A stretch of 64,000 nucleotides of DNA. It comes from JAWKWA01 sp041397765 (GTDB taxonomy: Bacteria > Pseudomonadota > Alphaproteobacteria > Rhizobiales > Hyphomicrobiaceae). The translations under genes were made by a program, and so were the position numbers. The stretch is taken from NCBI GenBank assembly GCA_041397765.1, contig JAWKWA010000011.1, positions 90,434 through 154,433 of the forward strand, written 5' to 3'. The notes below the pieces were generated by a model that was not told where the DNA came from, searched no databases, and worked only from the letters and a program-made list of their open reading frames with translations. Positions within the stretch are counted from its first letter, which is position 1; each line of letters begins with the position of its first letter. Of this stretch, positions 27,508 to 35,576 are shown piece by piece.

Positions 27508-28185
27508 TCAGTCGGTCAGACGCCAGACCGTCGTGCGCTTCAGCTCGGTGTCCTCCAGCTCGCGCGTGACGGGCACCGAATAGGTGGCGATGGCGAGGAG
27601 CCGGTCCTTGGGGCAATAGCTGCGCCCCGGATCGCCGATGAGGATGTCGAGCCCGGCATGGCGGCAGCGGTCGAGCCAGCGAAGCGCCCGCTCGGCGAGC
27701 GGCTTCTCGTAGAAGATGTCGCCGACCAGCACGACATCGGCTGACGGCACCGGCCCCGCCAGCAGATCCTCGCCCGTCACGTCGACGCCGACGCCGTTCG
27801 CGGCGGCGTTGAGGCCGATCGCCGCGAGCGCGAAGACGTCGATGTCGGAGGCGAGCGCGCACCGTGCCCCCGCGCGCATGGCGGCGATGGCGTCGAGCCC
27901 CGAGCCCGAGGCGATATCGACCACGCGCTTGCCCTGGACGAGGCCGGGATTGTCGATGAGGTGGCGGGCGAGCGCTTGTCCGCCGGCCCAGGCGAAGGCC
28001 CAATAGGGCGGCGGCAGGCCGATCTCGCCGAGCTCCTCCTCGGTCCGTTGCCAGATCGGCAGCGATTCCTCGGCCAGATGCAATCGCACCTCCGGCACCA
28101 GCGGCGGCGACAGGAGGCGGGTATTGGCCCGGATGAAAGCGGCCGGGTCCGGCGGGCTCGGCGGCGCGCCGCTCGCTTCGCTCAT
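27508..28185 (-). CDS. class I methyltransferase, ETFB lysine methyltransferase (METTL20)-like
   Basis: 225 residues. FIRANTRLLSPPLVPEVRLH near residue 17 with LAEESLPIWQRTEEE and LPPPYWAFAWAGGQALARHL is the characteristic N-terminus of bacterial METTL20-type enzymes. SAM-binding motif I is VVDIASGSGLDAIAAMRAGA near 89. VVLVGDIFYEK near 150 and LIGDPGRSYCPKDRL near 180 complete the fold. Members methylate lysines near the electron-exit loop of ETF beta, fitting a genome with acyl-CoA and dimethylglycine dehydrogenases that feed ETF. The start overlaps the EVE gene stop by four bases. Confidence 0.8.
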   Translation of the reverse strand: MSEASGAPPSPPDPAAFIRANTRLLSPPLVPEVRLHLAEESLPIWQRTEEELGEIGLPPPYWAFAWAGGQALARHLIDNPGLVQGKRVVDIASGSGLDAIAAMRAGARCALASDIDVFALAAIGLNAAANGVGVDVTGEDLLAGPVPSADVVLVGDIFYEKPLAERALRWLDRCRHAGLDILIGDPGRSYCPKDRLLAIATYSVPVTRELEDTELKRTTVWRLTD

Positions 28186-28778
28186 GTCGTGCGCTTGCCT
28201 CCGCCGGCCCGCGAGCCGGGCCGCCGGCTGCCGTTCGCCTTGTTGCGGTCGCTTGCGCCGGCCGAGGCCTGCCCAGTCCCCTTCCGCCTCTCTTGTCCCG
28301 AGCGGCCCGCCACCGCAGCCGTCCTGACGGTGGGCACGTTCCGCTCGGGCTTCAGCGTCTCTGGATCGAGCCCCGCGAGACCGCAGACCTTGCGCCATTC
28401 CTCATCGCGCACCGGCTGCACGGAGAGCCGCGAGCAGGTGACGAGGCTCATCTGCGCGAGCTCGGCCGTCGCCTTGATCTCGGCGAGCCCGACCGGCCTC
28501 GGCAGGTCGGCGCGCGCCCTCACCTCGACGCACTCCCATTTGCCCGTCTCGTCGCCCGGCTCCGGATGGGCCGATCGCACGATCTCCAGGATGCCGACGA
28601 TCTCCCGGCCGATATTGGAATGGTAGAAGAAGCCCAGATCGCCGACCGCCATGGCCCGCATATTGTTCCGCGCCAGATAGTTGCGCACGCCGGTCCACGG
28701 CTCGGGTGTGCGGCCTTTTGCCTTCAGCATCTGCCAGGAGAACACGTCGGGCTCGGATTTGAGGAGCCAGTAGGTCAT
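28182..28778 (-). CDS. EVE-domain protein (thymocyte nuclear protein 1 type)
   Basis: 198 residues. Residues 1-140 are an EVE/PUA-like domain: MTYWLLKSEPDVFSWQMLK, WTGVRNYLARNNMRAM near 28, GDLGFFYHSN near 45 and LAEIKATAELAQMSLVTCSR near 92. EVE domains bind modified bases. Residues 145-198 form a basic Arg/Gly/Ser tail likely to contact nucleic acid. It is translationally coupled to the methyltransferase downstream. ATG at 28776-28778. Confidence 0.85.
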   Translation of the reverse strand: MTYWLLKSEPDVFSWQMLKAKGRTPEPWTGVRNYLARNNMRAMAVGDLGFFYHSNIGREIVGILEIVRSAHPEPGDETGKWECVEVRARADLPRPVGLAEIKATAELAQMSLVTCSRLSVQPVRDEEWRKVCGLAGLDPETLKPERNVPTVRTAAVAGRSGQERRKGTGQASAGASDRNKANGSRRPGSRAGGGKRTT

Positions 28779-28913
28779 GGGAGCCTCCCCGGACGCATGG
28801 CCGTCGGGCCGTTCGAGAATCGTTGCGCCCCTGGTGTGCCCCGATCGCAAGGGCGGGTGCAAGGCTTCGATGGCCGTCGCGCGCCGCCACATGGCACGGT
28901 GACGGACCCCGGC

Positions 28914-29732
28914 TCAGCGCGCCCGCCCGGCGAACAGCACGACCTCGCGCTCGACGCTTTCGAGCGCGGCATGAACGGGAGCGAAATCGGGATCGCCGGG
29001 CTCGATGGGTCCGACCAGCTCCAGCGCCGCCGCCAGTGTCATCGCCGGCCCCAGCGGCTCCATGAGAACGGGCGAGACCGCTGGCTGGAAGAACATGGTG
29101 CGCTCGCTCTGGGTGACCATGACGCCGCGCATCACCGGCTCGATCATCTTCGGTTTGGTCAGCGTGATGGTGCGCACCGCTCCGCGATCGAGCGTCAGGA
29201 GGTGGACGAGATCGGTGGCGGCGCTGACATGCACCTCGCCCGACTGGCTGTGATCGATAACGCGCCCCTCCAGCCGGTAGCGCTGATGCTCGCGGAATGC
29301 GAGGCCCGGCAGCTCTGGTGACCAGGAGAGCTCGAACACCGTCCGGATCAGTCCGCCCGGTGAGCGGAAGCTGCGGCGACAAGCCGAGCGAAGGCCGATC
29401 ATCGCCTCGACATGAGGCCGCGTGTAGCCCCCGAGCCGCTCGGCCGCGATCTCGACAGCCTCCGGTGCCGGCGAATGCACTGCGATGCCCAGGGCCTGAC
29501 AGATGTCATGAACGGTCTGCGCACGCACCTTTTGACCCGCCAGGACATTGCGGATGGTCCGCTCGTCATAGCCGGTCAGCCGGGCGAGATGGACCCGTGT
29601 CCAGCCCTTCTGCCTGAGCGCGGCAGCGATCGCGATCGCATGGGTCGGCCGGGACGCCGGCTCGCTCCGCGCCGATGGGGTATTGCCGTCCTTCGCCCCC
29701 GGCCCGGCGGCGATATCGGATCTGCTGCTCAT
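28914..29732 (-). CDS. XRE-type helix-turn-helix regulator with C-terminal sensor-like region
   Basis: 272 residues. Residues 30-90 are an XRE/Cro helix-turn-helix: AIAIAAALRQKGWTRVHLAR then LTGYDERTIRNVLAGQKV and VHDICQALGIAV. The rest (VELSW..., YRLEGRVIDHSQSGEVHVSA) is not a known named domain and may bind a ligand or mediate dimerisation. The ATG at 29730-29732 (MSSRSDIAAG) was preferred over a start 18 codons upstream. An inverted repeat TTTCC-N5-GGAAA lies 90 bases upstream and may be its own operator. Confidence 0.7.
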   Translation of the reverse strand: MSSRSDIAAGPGAKDGNTPSARSEPASRPTHAIAIAAALRQKGWTRVHLARLTGYDERTIRNVLAGQKVRAQTVHDICQALGIAVHSPAPEAVEIAAERLGGYTRPHVEAMIGLRSACRRSFRSPGGLIRTVFELSWSPELPGLAFREHQRYRLEGRVIDHSQSGEVHVSAATDLVHLLTLDRGAVRTITLTKPKMIEPVMRGVMVTQSERTMFFQPAVSPVLMEPLGPAMTLAAALELVGPIEPGDPDFAPVHAALESVEREVVLFAGRAR

Positions 29733-29821
29733 CTCGAGGCGCCTCGCCGCCCGCCGTGCCACGCGCCAGCGCGAGCATGCGCCCACGCGATCCGGGCTCG
29801 GAGGCAGAAATTACCGGAACA

Positions 29822-29836
29822 TTTCCGATATGGAAA
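29822..29836. promoter_or_regulatory. inverted repeat TTTCC-GATAT-GGAAA, possible XRE autoregulatory site
   Basis: Five-base perfect arms around a five-base centre lie between the XRE gene (start 29732) and the YARHG gene (start 30012). Short symmetrical sites of about 15 bases are usual for XRE dimers. No second copy was noticed, so binding is speculative. Confidence 0.35.
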
Positions 29837-30011
29837 GCTGGCCTCCGACCGTCTTCCGCACCGTTCACATTGACTGATTTCGCTCAATGACCAAGTGCTG
29901 GAACGCAGGTATTGATGAAGCGAAGGATGCGACCGGAGCGGTCGTCCACGATCGGTAGCGATCACGAGACGACGACCCGCGATCGACCGCCAAGGGACAG
30001 GGAGACCACAC

Positions 30012-30302
30012 ATGAGCAGAATGAGGCTTACCGCGATTGCGGTCGGCGCCGTGGCGCTGGCGGGGCTGGTGGCCCCCTCGCTGGCGAGCGCCGGATCATA
30101 CTCCGGCTATAGCTGCTACGACCTCTGGTATGCCCGCAACCAGATCTATGCGGAGAACGGCTATTGCTTCAAGACGCAGCTCGCCCGCCAGACTTTCGGC
30201 GCCGGCTGCTTCCCGCCCTATGGCCGCCTGTCGAAATGGGAGGCAAGGCGTGTCGAGCAGATCCGTCGCGAGGAGCGGCGTCGCGGCTGCCACGTGAACT
30301 GA
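30012..30302 (+). CDS. secreted YARHG-domain protein
   Basis: 96 residues. A Sec signal peptide (MSRMRLTAIAVGAVALAGLV, then APSLASA-GS with a likely cleavage after ALA-type site near residue 27) is followed by a YARHG domain: YSCYDLWYARNQIYAENGYC near 34, then FKTQLARQTFG and the end RRVEQIRREERRRGCHVN. Cysteines at the domain edges could form disulfides. The domain is extracytoplasmic and often linked to cell-wall contacts. GGGAGACC precedes the ATG. Confidence 0.85.
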   Translation: MSRMRLTAIAVGAVALAGLVAPSLASAGSYSGYSCYDLWYARNQIYAENGYCFKTQLARQTFGAGCFPPYGRLSKWEARRVEQIRREERRRGCHVN

Positions 30303-31036
30303 GCCGGTCGCGCTCATCCGGATTTGCCGATAGCTGCTCGCGCCACGGCAAGTCCGGCGGCTCCGGCCTGGAATGTGGGAATGGACGGCGCCGACGAGGC
30401 TCTCCATCTCCTCATTTGAACAGGTGACAGGGCACTGACGAATCCGGATGCGTGCCGGGCCCGATTGCTGTAAAGTCGTGCACGGCGGTCGGGTTTATCG
30501 GCGGACAGAATGCCGCCGCCCAGAAAACCGCCGCCACGGAATCAGCGCACAGACGAGAGACCTGCTGGAGCGGCAGGTCGGGCGTGATGAAGATGACGGT
30601 GGCCGTGACGCCCCGCGAGCCGTCAATTGCAGCTACGAGCAGATCCGCATTGGAGTGATGCCAGCTCCGAGTGCTTCCAGGAGGCGATGACTTCCTGCGG
30701 GAAGAGATGACCTCGCCCGGGAAGACAGGCTCGGAGCACGGGATTGGAGCCTTTCCGCGACACCGCGTGTGTCGGAAAGTCTCCGTACACGAAGGCCGAC
30801 GGATGGCGCGTGCCTAGGGCCTCGCCGCTATTGGGCCCGACCATCGGCCGGCCTTCGACGCTGACGACCAATCGCCTTCGGGAGGTTGGTCGTCAGACCG
30901 ATTCTTGCATCGCGCTCATCGCCCGCGGTCTGCCAATCCCTCGAGTTTCGCCCTTCCCCGAGATCGCACCCGCTCGAACCGGCGCCGCCACTTGCCGCCG
31001 GACACACAGCCTGTTTCGGGTGCCGGGCGAACGGCC
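30303..31036. other. 734-base gene-poor region containing one strong hairpin
   Basis: No frame here has family similarity. The only structured element seen is the perfect 11-base inverted repeat at 30861-30896. Repeated short phrases around GGGAAGAGATGACCTCG and CTTCCTGCGGGAAGA near 30685-30720 look like local duplication but are too short to interpret. Confidence 0.4.
30861..30896. repeat. perfect inverted repeat, long hairpin
   Basis: CTGACGACCAA (30861-30871) is exactly matched by TTGGTCGTCAG (30886-30896). Inside the 14-base loop CCTT and GAGG can pair further, giving a stem of up to 15 pairs. No T-run follows, so a simple rho-independent terminator is not proven; a palindromic repeat element or a terminator for the YciI gene side is possible. 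Confidence 0.5.
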
Positions 31037-31330
31037 TCAGCCGGCCGCCGGCGGATTGACGACCCAATTCCAGCCCCGAATGTCCGTCGTCGCGAACAAC
31101 CCGGCCTTGGCATAGGGGTCGGCGGCCGCCACCGCGCGGGCCTCCTCGAGTGTCGCCGCCTCGATGATGACGAGGCTGCCGCGCGGCTCGCTGCCATCCT
31201 CCGAAAGGAACGGACCGGCCGCCTTCACCCGCCCGCCAAGCGAGCGCAGATAGTCGAGATGGGCCGGCCGCGTCTCCTTGCGGATGGCAAGGCCGCCGGG
31301 CTTGTCGGTCAAAATCAGCGCAAACAGCAT
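31037..31330 (-). CDS. YciI family protein
   Basis: 97 residues of the YCII alpha-beta barrel family. It starts MLFALILTDKPGGLAIRKET, with RPAHLDYLRSLGGRVKAAGP near 21, where the conserved His is in AHLDYL, then SLVIIEAATLEEARAVAAADP near 52 and the end NWVVNPPAAG. Members are small cytoplasmic dimers of unknown or dehydrochlorinase-like role. It directly follows gpsA on the same strand (75 bases), a common order in Hyphomicrobiales. Confidence 0.85.
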   Translation of the reverse strand: MLFALILTDKPGGLAIRKETRPAHLDYLRSLGGRVKAAGPFLSEDGSEPRGSLVIIEAATLEEARAVAAADPYAKAGLFATTDIRGWNWVVNPPAAG

Positions 31331-31404
31331 CGCATCGATCTCCTGCTGGGTCTCGTCGCATCGAATTTCGGGCTATGGAGCGCCGCCCGCCCCGCCAGCC
31401 ATTC

Positions 31405-32439
31405 TCATGGGGTCGGCGTGCCCACCTCCCGGCGTCGCGGGCGCGCGAGCAGCGAGGCGATCGCCTCGTCGACATTGGCCTCGCCATCGAGGATCGACCC
31501 GACGGCCTGGCAGATCGGGAGATCGAGCCCGTGCCGCGCCGCCATGGCCAGCACCGACGAGACGGTGTGCACCCCCTCCGTCACCGTCTTCCGCGAGGCA
31601 AGGATGTCGGCGGCTGAGCGGCCCTTGCCGATCTCGACTCCGAAGGCGAAGTTGCGCGACTGCGGGCTGTTGCAGGTGAGGATCAGGTCGCCGAGGCAGG
31701 AGAGCCCGGTCAGCGTCTCCGGGCGGGCGCCGTGGCAGGCGGCGAAAGTGGACAGCTCGGCGAAACCGCGCGTGATGAGTGCCGCCTGCGCACTCGCCCC
31801 GAGCCCGCGTCCGTTGACGACACCCGCCGCGATGGCGAGCACGTTCTTCACCGCCCCGCCGATCTCGACACCGGCGATGTCGTCGCTCGGATAGATACGG
31901 AAGGTCGTATGGCCCATGGCGCCGGCAAGCGCATCGGCCAACGCGAGGCTGTCGGCCGCCAGCGTCACCGCCGTCGGCAGCCCGCGCACCACCTCCGCGG
32001 CGAAGCTCGGCCCCGAAAGCACCAGAACCGGCTGGCTGGCGCCGAGCGTCTCGGCCGCGATCCGGCTCGGTCGGGCATGGCTGCCGCGCTCCAGACCCTT
32101 GCAGCAGATGACGACCGGAACGTCGCGATCGAGCAGCGGCCGCAGCCCGGTGAGGACGCCGCGCAATTCCTGGGTCGGCACGACGGCCAGCAGGAGATCG
32201 GCATCCTCGAGCGACGCGGCGAGATCGGTCGTCGCCAGCAATTGCGGATCGAGCATCGCCCCCGGCAGGTAGCGCGAATTGATATGAGAGGCGTTGATCC
32301 CGTCGGCGAGGGCCTGATCGCGGCCCCACAGCCGGACCGCGAGCCCGGCCCTCAGCAGCGTGCTGGCGAGCGCCGTCCCCCAGGCGCCGGCGCCGATGAC
32401 GGCGGCACGCCGACAGGATCGGGTGAGGGAGGTCGGCAT
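31405..32439 (-). CDS. gpsA: NAD(P)-dependent glycerol-3-phosphate dehydrogenase
   Basis: 344 residues. The Rossmann loop AAVIGAGAWGTALASTLLRA is at residues 12-31, INSRYLPG near 53, the KGLE segment near 114, SGPSFAAEVVRGLPTAVTLA near 142, and the catalytic Lys region EIGGAVKNVLAIAAGVVNG near 192 with NPQS-like TCNSPQSRNF near 255. It reduces dihydroxyacetone phosphate to sn-glycerol 3-phosphate for phospholipids. The gene lies 14 bases after tsaD on the same strand, forming a core operon. Confidence 0.95.
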   Translation of the reverse strand: MPTSLTRSCRRAAVIGAGAWGTALASTLLRAGLAVRLWGRDQALADGINASHINSRYLPGAMLDPQLLATTDLAASLEDADLLLAVVPTQELRGVLTGLRPLLDRDVPVVICCKGLERGSHARPSRIAAETLGASQPVLVLSGPSFAAEVVRGLPTAVTLAADSLALADALAGAMGHTTFRIYPSDDIAGVEIGGAVKNVLAIAAGVVNGRGLGASAQAALITRGFAELSTFAACHGARPETLTGLSCLGDLILTCNSPQSRNFAFGVEIGKGRSAADILASRKTVTEGVHTVSSVLAMAARHGLDLPICQAVGSILDGEANVDEAIASLLARPRRREVGTPTP

Positions 32440-32453
32440 CGCGTCTCTCTCCT

Positions 32454-33566
32454 TCAAGCCTTGGCTCCGGCCCGGCCGGCGCCAAGCACCGGTTCGGCCT
32501 CGGCATCGAGCGGCCACCTCGCGCGCGCCGGCGCGTCGAGGTCGCCGGACCGCCCCGCGACCATCAGCTCCGCACCGGCCCAGGCGATCATGGCGGCGTT
32601 GTCGGTGCACAGGCCCGCCGGTGGCATCACGAGATCGAGCCCGAGCGCGTCGGCGGTCTCGGTGAGCGCTGCGCGCAATCGCCGGTTGGCCGCGACCCCG
32701 CCCGCGACCACCAGATGGCGGATCGGCGCCGCTCCGGCCGCCCGGCCGTCCTCGAGGAGACGCACCGCCCGCCCGACCCGTTCCGCCACGATCGCCGTCA
32801 CCGCCGCCTCGAACGAGGCACACAGATCGGCGACTGTCGCGTCGGTCAGCGGCTGATGCTGGATGGCGATGTTGCGCACCGCCGTCTTCAACCCGGCAAA
32901 GGAGAAATGCGGCTCGGCCCGGCCGAGCATCGGCCGCGGCAGCGCAAATTTGAAGGGATCGCCGTCCCGCGCCGCCCGCTCGACCGCCGGACCGCCCGGA
33001 AAGCCGAGCCCGAGCAGCTTCGCGGTCTTGTCGAAGGCCTCCCCCAGCGCATCGTCGATCGTCGTGCCGATGCGGCGATAGCGCCCGACCGCCTCCACCA
33101 CCAGCGTCTGCGTATGCCCGCCCGAGACCAGCAGCAGCAGATAGGGCGGGGACAGGCCGTCGGTCAGCCCCGGTGTCAGCGCATGCGCCTCGAGGTGATT
33201 GACCGCGATCAGCGGCCGCCCCGCGGCGAGCGCGAGCGCCTTGCCCGTCGTCAGCCCGACGAGGAGCCCGCCGATGAGGCCGGGGCCCGCCGTCGCCGCA
33301 ATGGCGGACAGATCGCCGAGCCCGATGCCAGCCTCATTGAGGGCCCGGCCGACGATCGGCTCGAGCGTTTCCAGATGGGCCCGGGCGGCGATCTCCGGCA
33401 CGACGCCGCCATAGCGCGCATGCTCCTCGAGCTGCGAGCGCACCACATTCGAGAGGATCTCGCCCGAGCCGTCCGCACGTCGCCGGACGACGGCCGCGGC
33501 GGTCTCGTCGCAGCTCGTCTCGATGCCGAGCACGGTCAGGTCTTTCGCCAGGGCGGCGACCGGCAT
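32454..33566 (-). CDS. tsaD: tRNA N6-threonylcarbamoyladenosine transferase TsaD
   Basis: 370 residues. Opening VLGIETSCDETAAAVV near residue 11, GGVVPEIAARAHLETLEPIV near 52 with metal-site His, NHLEAHALTP near 120 giving the other His pair, LLVSGGHTQTLVVE near 141, FPGGPAVERAARDG near 180 and VVAGGVAANRRLRAAL near 280. TsaD transfers the threonylcarbamoyl group to A37 of ANN-decoding tRNAs with TsaB/TsaE. It is divergent from hemC. ATG at 33564-33566. Confidence 0.95.
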   Translation of the reverse strand: MPVAALAKDLTVLGIETSCDETAAAVVRRRADGSGEILSNVVRSQLEEHARYGGVVPEIAARAHLETLEPIVGRALNEAGIGLGDLSAIAATAGPGLIGGLLVGLTTGKALALAAGRPLIAVNHLEAHALTPGLTDGLSPPYLLLLVSGGHTQTLVVEAVGRYRRIGTTIDDALGEAFDKTAKLLGLGFPGGPAVERAARDGDPFKFALPRPMLGRAEPHFSFAGLKTAVRNIAIQHQPLTDATVADLCASFEAAVTAIVAERVGRAVRLLEDGRAAGAAPIRHLVVAGGVAANRRLRAALTETADALGLDLVMPPAGLCTDNAAMIAWAGAELMVAGRSGDLDAPARARWPLDAEAEPVLGAGRAGAKA

Positions 33567-33755
33567 GGCATCTCCTCTCGGCGCGTCTCTGCGCGACCGG
33601 CCATTGCGGCACCGGCGGCCGGACCGGCCGCGCTTGCTCTCGGGCGCCGGAATCCGCATAACGACCGGGCCAGTCGCCGTCAACGTCGGCGGCCCCGCCG
33701 CCGACCGGCACGGACCGCCAAGCCTTTGACCCGCCAGATCTCGAAAGGGCCCCAA

Positions 33756-34688
33756 GTGGCCGGACGGACATTTCGCATCGGAACGCGCGGCAGCCCGCTC
33801 GCCCTCCTGCAAGCGCACGAGACGCGCGACCGCCTGATCGCCGCCCACGGGCTTCATGAGCGCGATTTCGAGATCGTCGTCATCAAGACGAGCGGCGACC
33901 GCATCCTCGACCGTCCCCTCGCCGAGGTCGGCGGCAAGGGCCTCTTCACCAAGGAGATCGAGGAGGCACTCGCCGAAGGCGCGATCGATCTCGCCGTCCA
34001 TTCGATGAAGGACGTGGCGACCGTGCTGCCCGACGGCCTCGTCATCCCCTGCGTGCTGCCGCGCGAGGATGTGCGCGACGCCTTTCTCTCGCTGAAGGCC
34101 GCACGGCTCGCCGATCTGCCGGCCGGCGCCGTGGTCGGCACCGCCTCGCTGAGGCGCCAGGCCCAGGTGCGGCGCCTGAGGCCCGATCTCCGCGTCGCCG
34201 TGTTCCGCGGCAATGTCCAGACCCGCCTCAGAAAGCTCGGCGAGGGCGAGGCCGATGCCACGCTCCTCGCGGTCGCCGGCCTGAAGCGGCTCGGCATGCT
34301 CGACCGGGCCTCCTCCATCATCGAGCCCGACGAGATGCTGCCGGCGGTCGCCCAGGGTGCCATCGGTATCGAGATCCGCGCCGACGATGGCGAACTGGAC
34401 GCCCTCCTCGCCGCCATCGCCGACGCCCGGACCGCGACGGAGCTGGCCGCCGAGCGCGCCTTCCTCGCCCGGCTCGACGGCTCCTGCCGCACCCCGATCG
34501 CCGGCCTCGCCCGCCTCGAGGGTGGTCGTCTCGCCTTCACCGGCATGATCCTCAGCCCGGACGGGTCCTCATCCCACGAGATCACGCTGGACGGCGGATC
34601 GGCCGACGCGGCCCGTCTCGGCGACGAGGCCGCACGAACGCTTCTGGAGCGGGCGGGTCAGGACTTCCTCGCAGGACATCGCGGGTGA
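33756..34688 (+). CDS. hemC: porphobilinogen deaminase (hydroxymethylbilane synthase)
   Basis: 310 residues. FRIGTRGSPLALLQAHETRD near residue 5, VVIKTSGDRILDRPLAEVGG near 40, KGLFTKEIEEAL, DLAVHSMKDVATVLPDGL near 82 and DGSCRTPIAGLA near 243, where the Cys binds the dipyrromethane cofactor. It polymerises four porphobilinogens to hydroxymethylbilane. GTG 33756 is chosen as start since homology begins immediately after it (VAGRTFRIGTRG). hemD follows 48 bases later. Confidence 0.95.
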   Translation: MAGRTFRIGTRGSPLALLQAHETRDRLIAAHGLHERDFEIVVIKTSGDRILDRPLAEVGGKGLFTKEIEEALAEGAIDLAVHSMKDVATVLPDGLVIPCVLPREDVRDAFLSLKAARLADLPAGAVVGTASLRRQAQVRRLRPDLRVAVFRGNVQTRLRKLGEGEADATLLAVAGLKRLGMLDRASSIIEPDEMLPAVAQGAIGIEIRADDGELDALLAAIADARTATELAAERAFLARLDGSCRTPIAGLARLEGGRLAFTGMILSPDGSSSHEITLDGGSADAARLGDEAARTLLERAGQDFLAGHRG

Positions 34689-34736
34689 GAGGCCGGCGCG
34701 GGCGCCCCTCGCCATGACTGAAGGGCGGGCTTTGTC

Positions 34737-35510
34737 ATGCGCATCCTCGTCACCCGTCCCGAGCCAGGCGCCACCGCACTTGCCGACAGGCTCGCAGCGT
34801 CCGGCCATGAGGCGATCCTTGCGCCGCTGCTCGCCGTCCGGCTGCTCGGCCGCGAGGTCGCAATCTGCGTTGATGGCCTCTCGGGCCTCGTCGTCACCAG
34901 CCGCAATGCATTGCGGGCCATCGCGAGCCGCGACGACCTCCAGGCGCTGACCGCGCTCCCCCTCTTTGCCGTCGGCGATGCGACAGCCGCGGCCGCGCGT
35001 ACACTCGGCTTCGGCGAGGTGGTGACGGGCGCCGGCCGGGCGGCCGATCTCCCGGACGTCGTCCGCCGCCGGCTCGGCGAGGTCCGAGCGTCTCGGCCGA
35101 GGCTTCTGCATCTTGCCGCCGAGACGCTCGCCTTCGATCTCGCCGCCGCTCTGGCAGATCTCGGCGTCGATCTCGACAGCATCGTCGTCTATCGGAGCGA
35201 ACCGGTGGGCGAGCTTCCCGCCAGTGCCGCCGCAGCCCTGTCCGACGCGACGGTCGACGCCGTCATCCTGATGTCGCCTTTGACGGCGAGGACCTATCGG
35301 CACCTCGTCGTTGCAGCCGGTCTCGATCACCTGATCGGCCGGATACGTCACTTCTGTCTGTCAAAGGCCGTCGCCGATGCGCTAGGAGAGACGGGCGAGA
35401 GCTCGCCCGATGTCGCAGGGCGACCCGATGTCGAGGCGATCCTCGAGCTCGTTAACCGTCGGGCGGCAGAATTGACCTATGAAAAACAACGTTCTGTGCC
35501 GCCGGGCTGA
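34737..35510 (+). CDS. hemD: uroporphyrinogen-III synthase
   Basis: 257 residues. MRILVTRPEPGATALADRLA opens the first domain; LSGLVVTSRNALRAIASRD near 43, PLFAVGDATAAAARTLGFGE near 80, then the second domain with LLHLAAETLAFDLAAALADLG near 122 and DAVILMSPLTARTYRHLV near 175. HemD is poorly conserved and this order after hemC makes the call firm. It closes hydroxymethylbilane to uroporphyrinogen III. Confidence 0.9.
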   Translation: MRILVTRPEPGATALADRLAASGHEAILAPLLAVRLLGREVAICVDGLSGLVVTSRNALRAIASRDDLQALTALPLFAVGDATAAAARTLGFGEVVTGAGRAADLPDVVRRRLGEVRASRPRLLHLAAETLAFDLAAALADLGVDLDSIVVYRSEPVGELPASAAAALSDATVDAVILMSPLTARTYRHLVVAAGLDHLIGRIRHFCLSKAVADALGETGESSPDVAGRPDVEAILELVNRRAAELTYEKQRSVPPG

Positions 35511-35576
35511 CGAGCCTGCTATGCTCGGGACGAGCCAGCGACAAGATCCATGAACCGACGCAGAGGTTAGTGCCCC

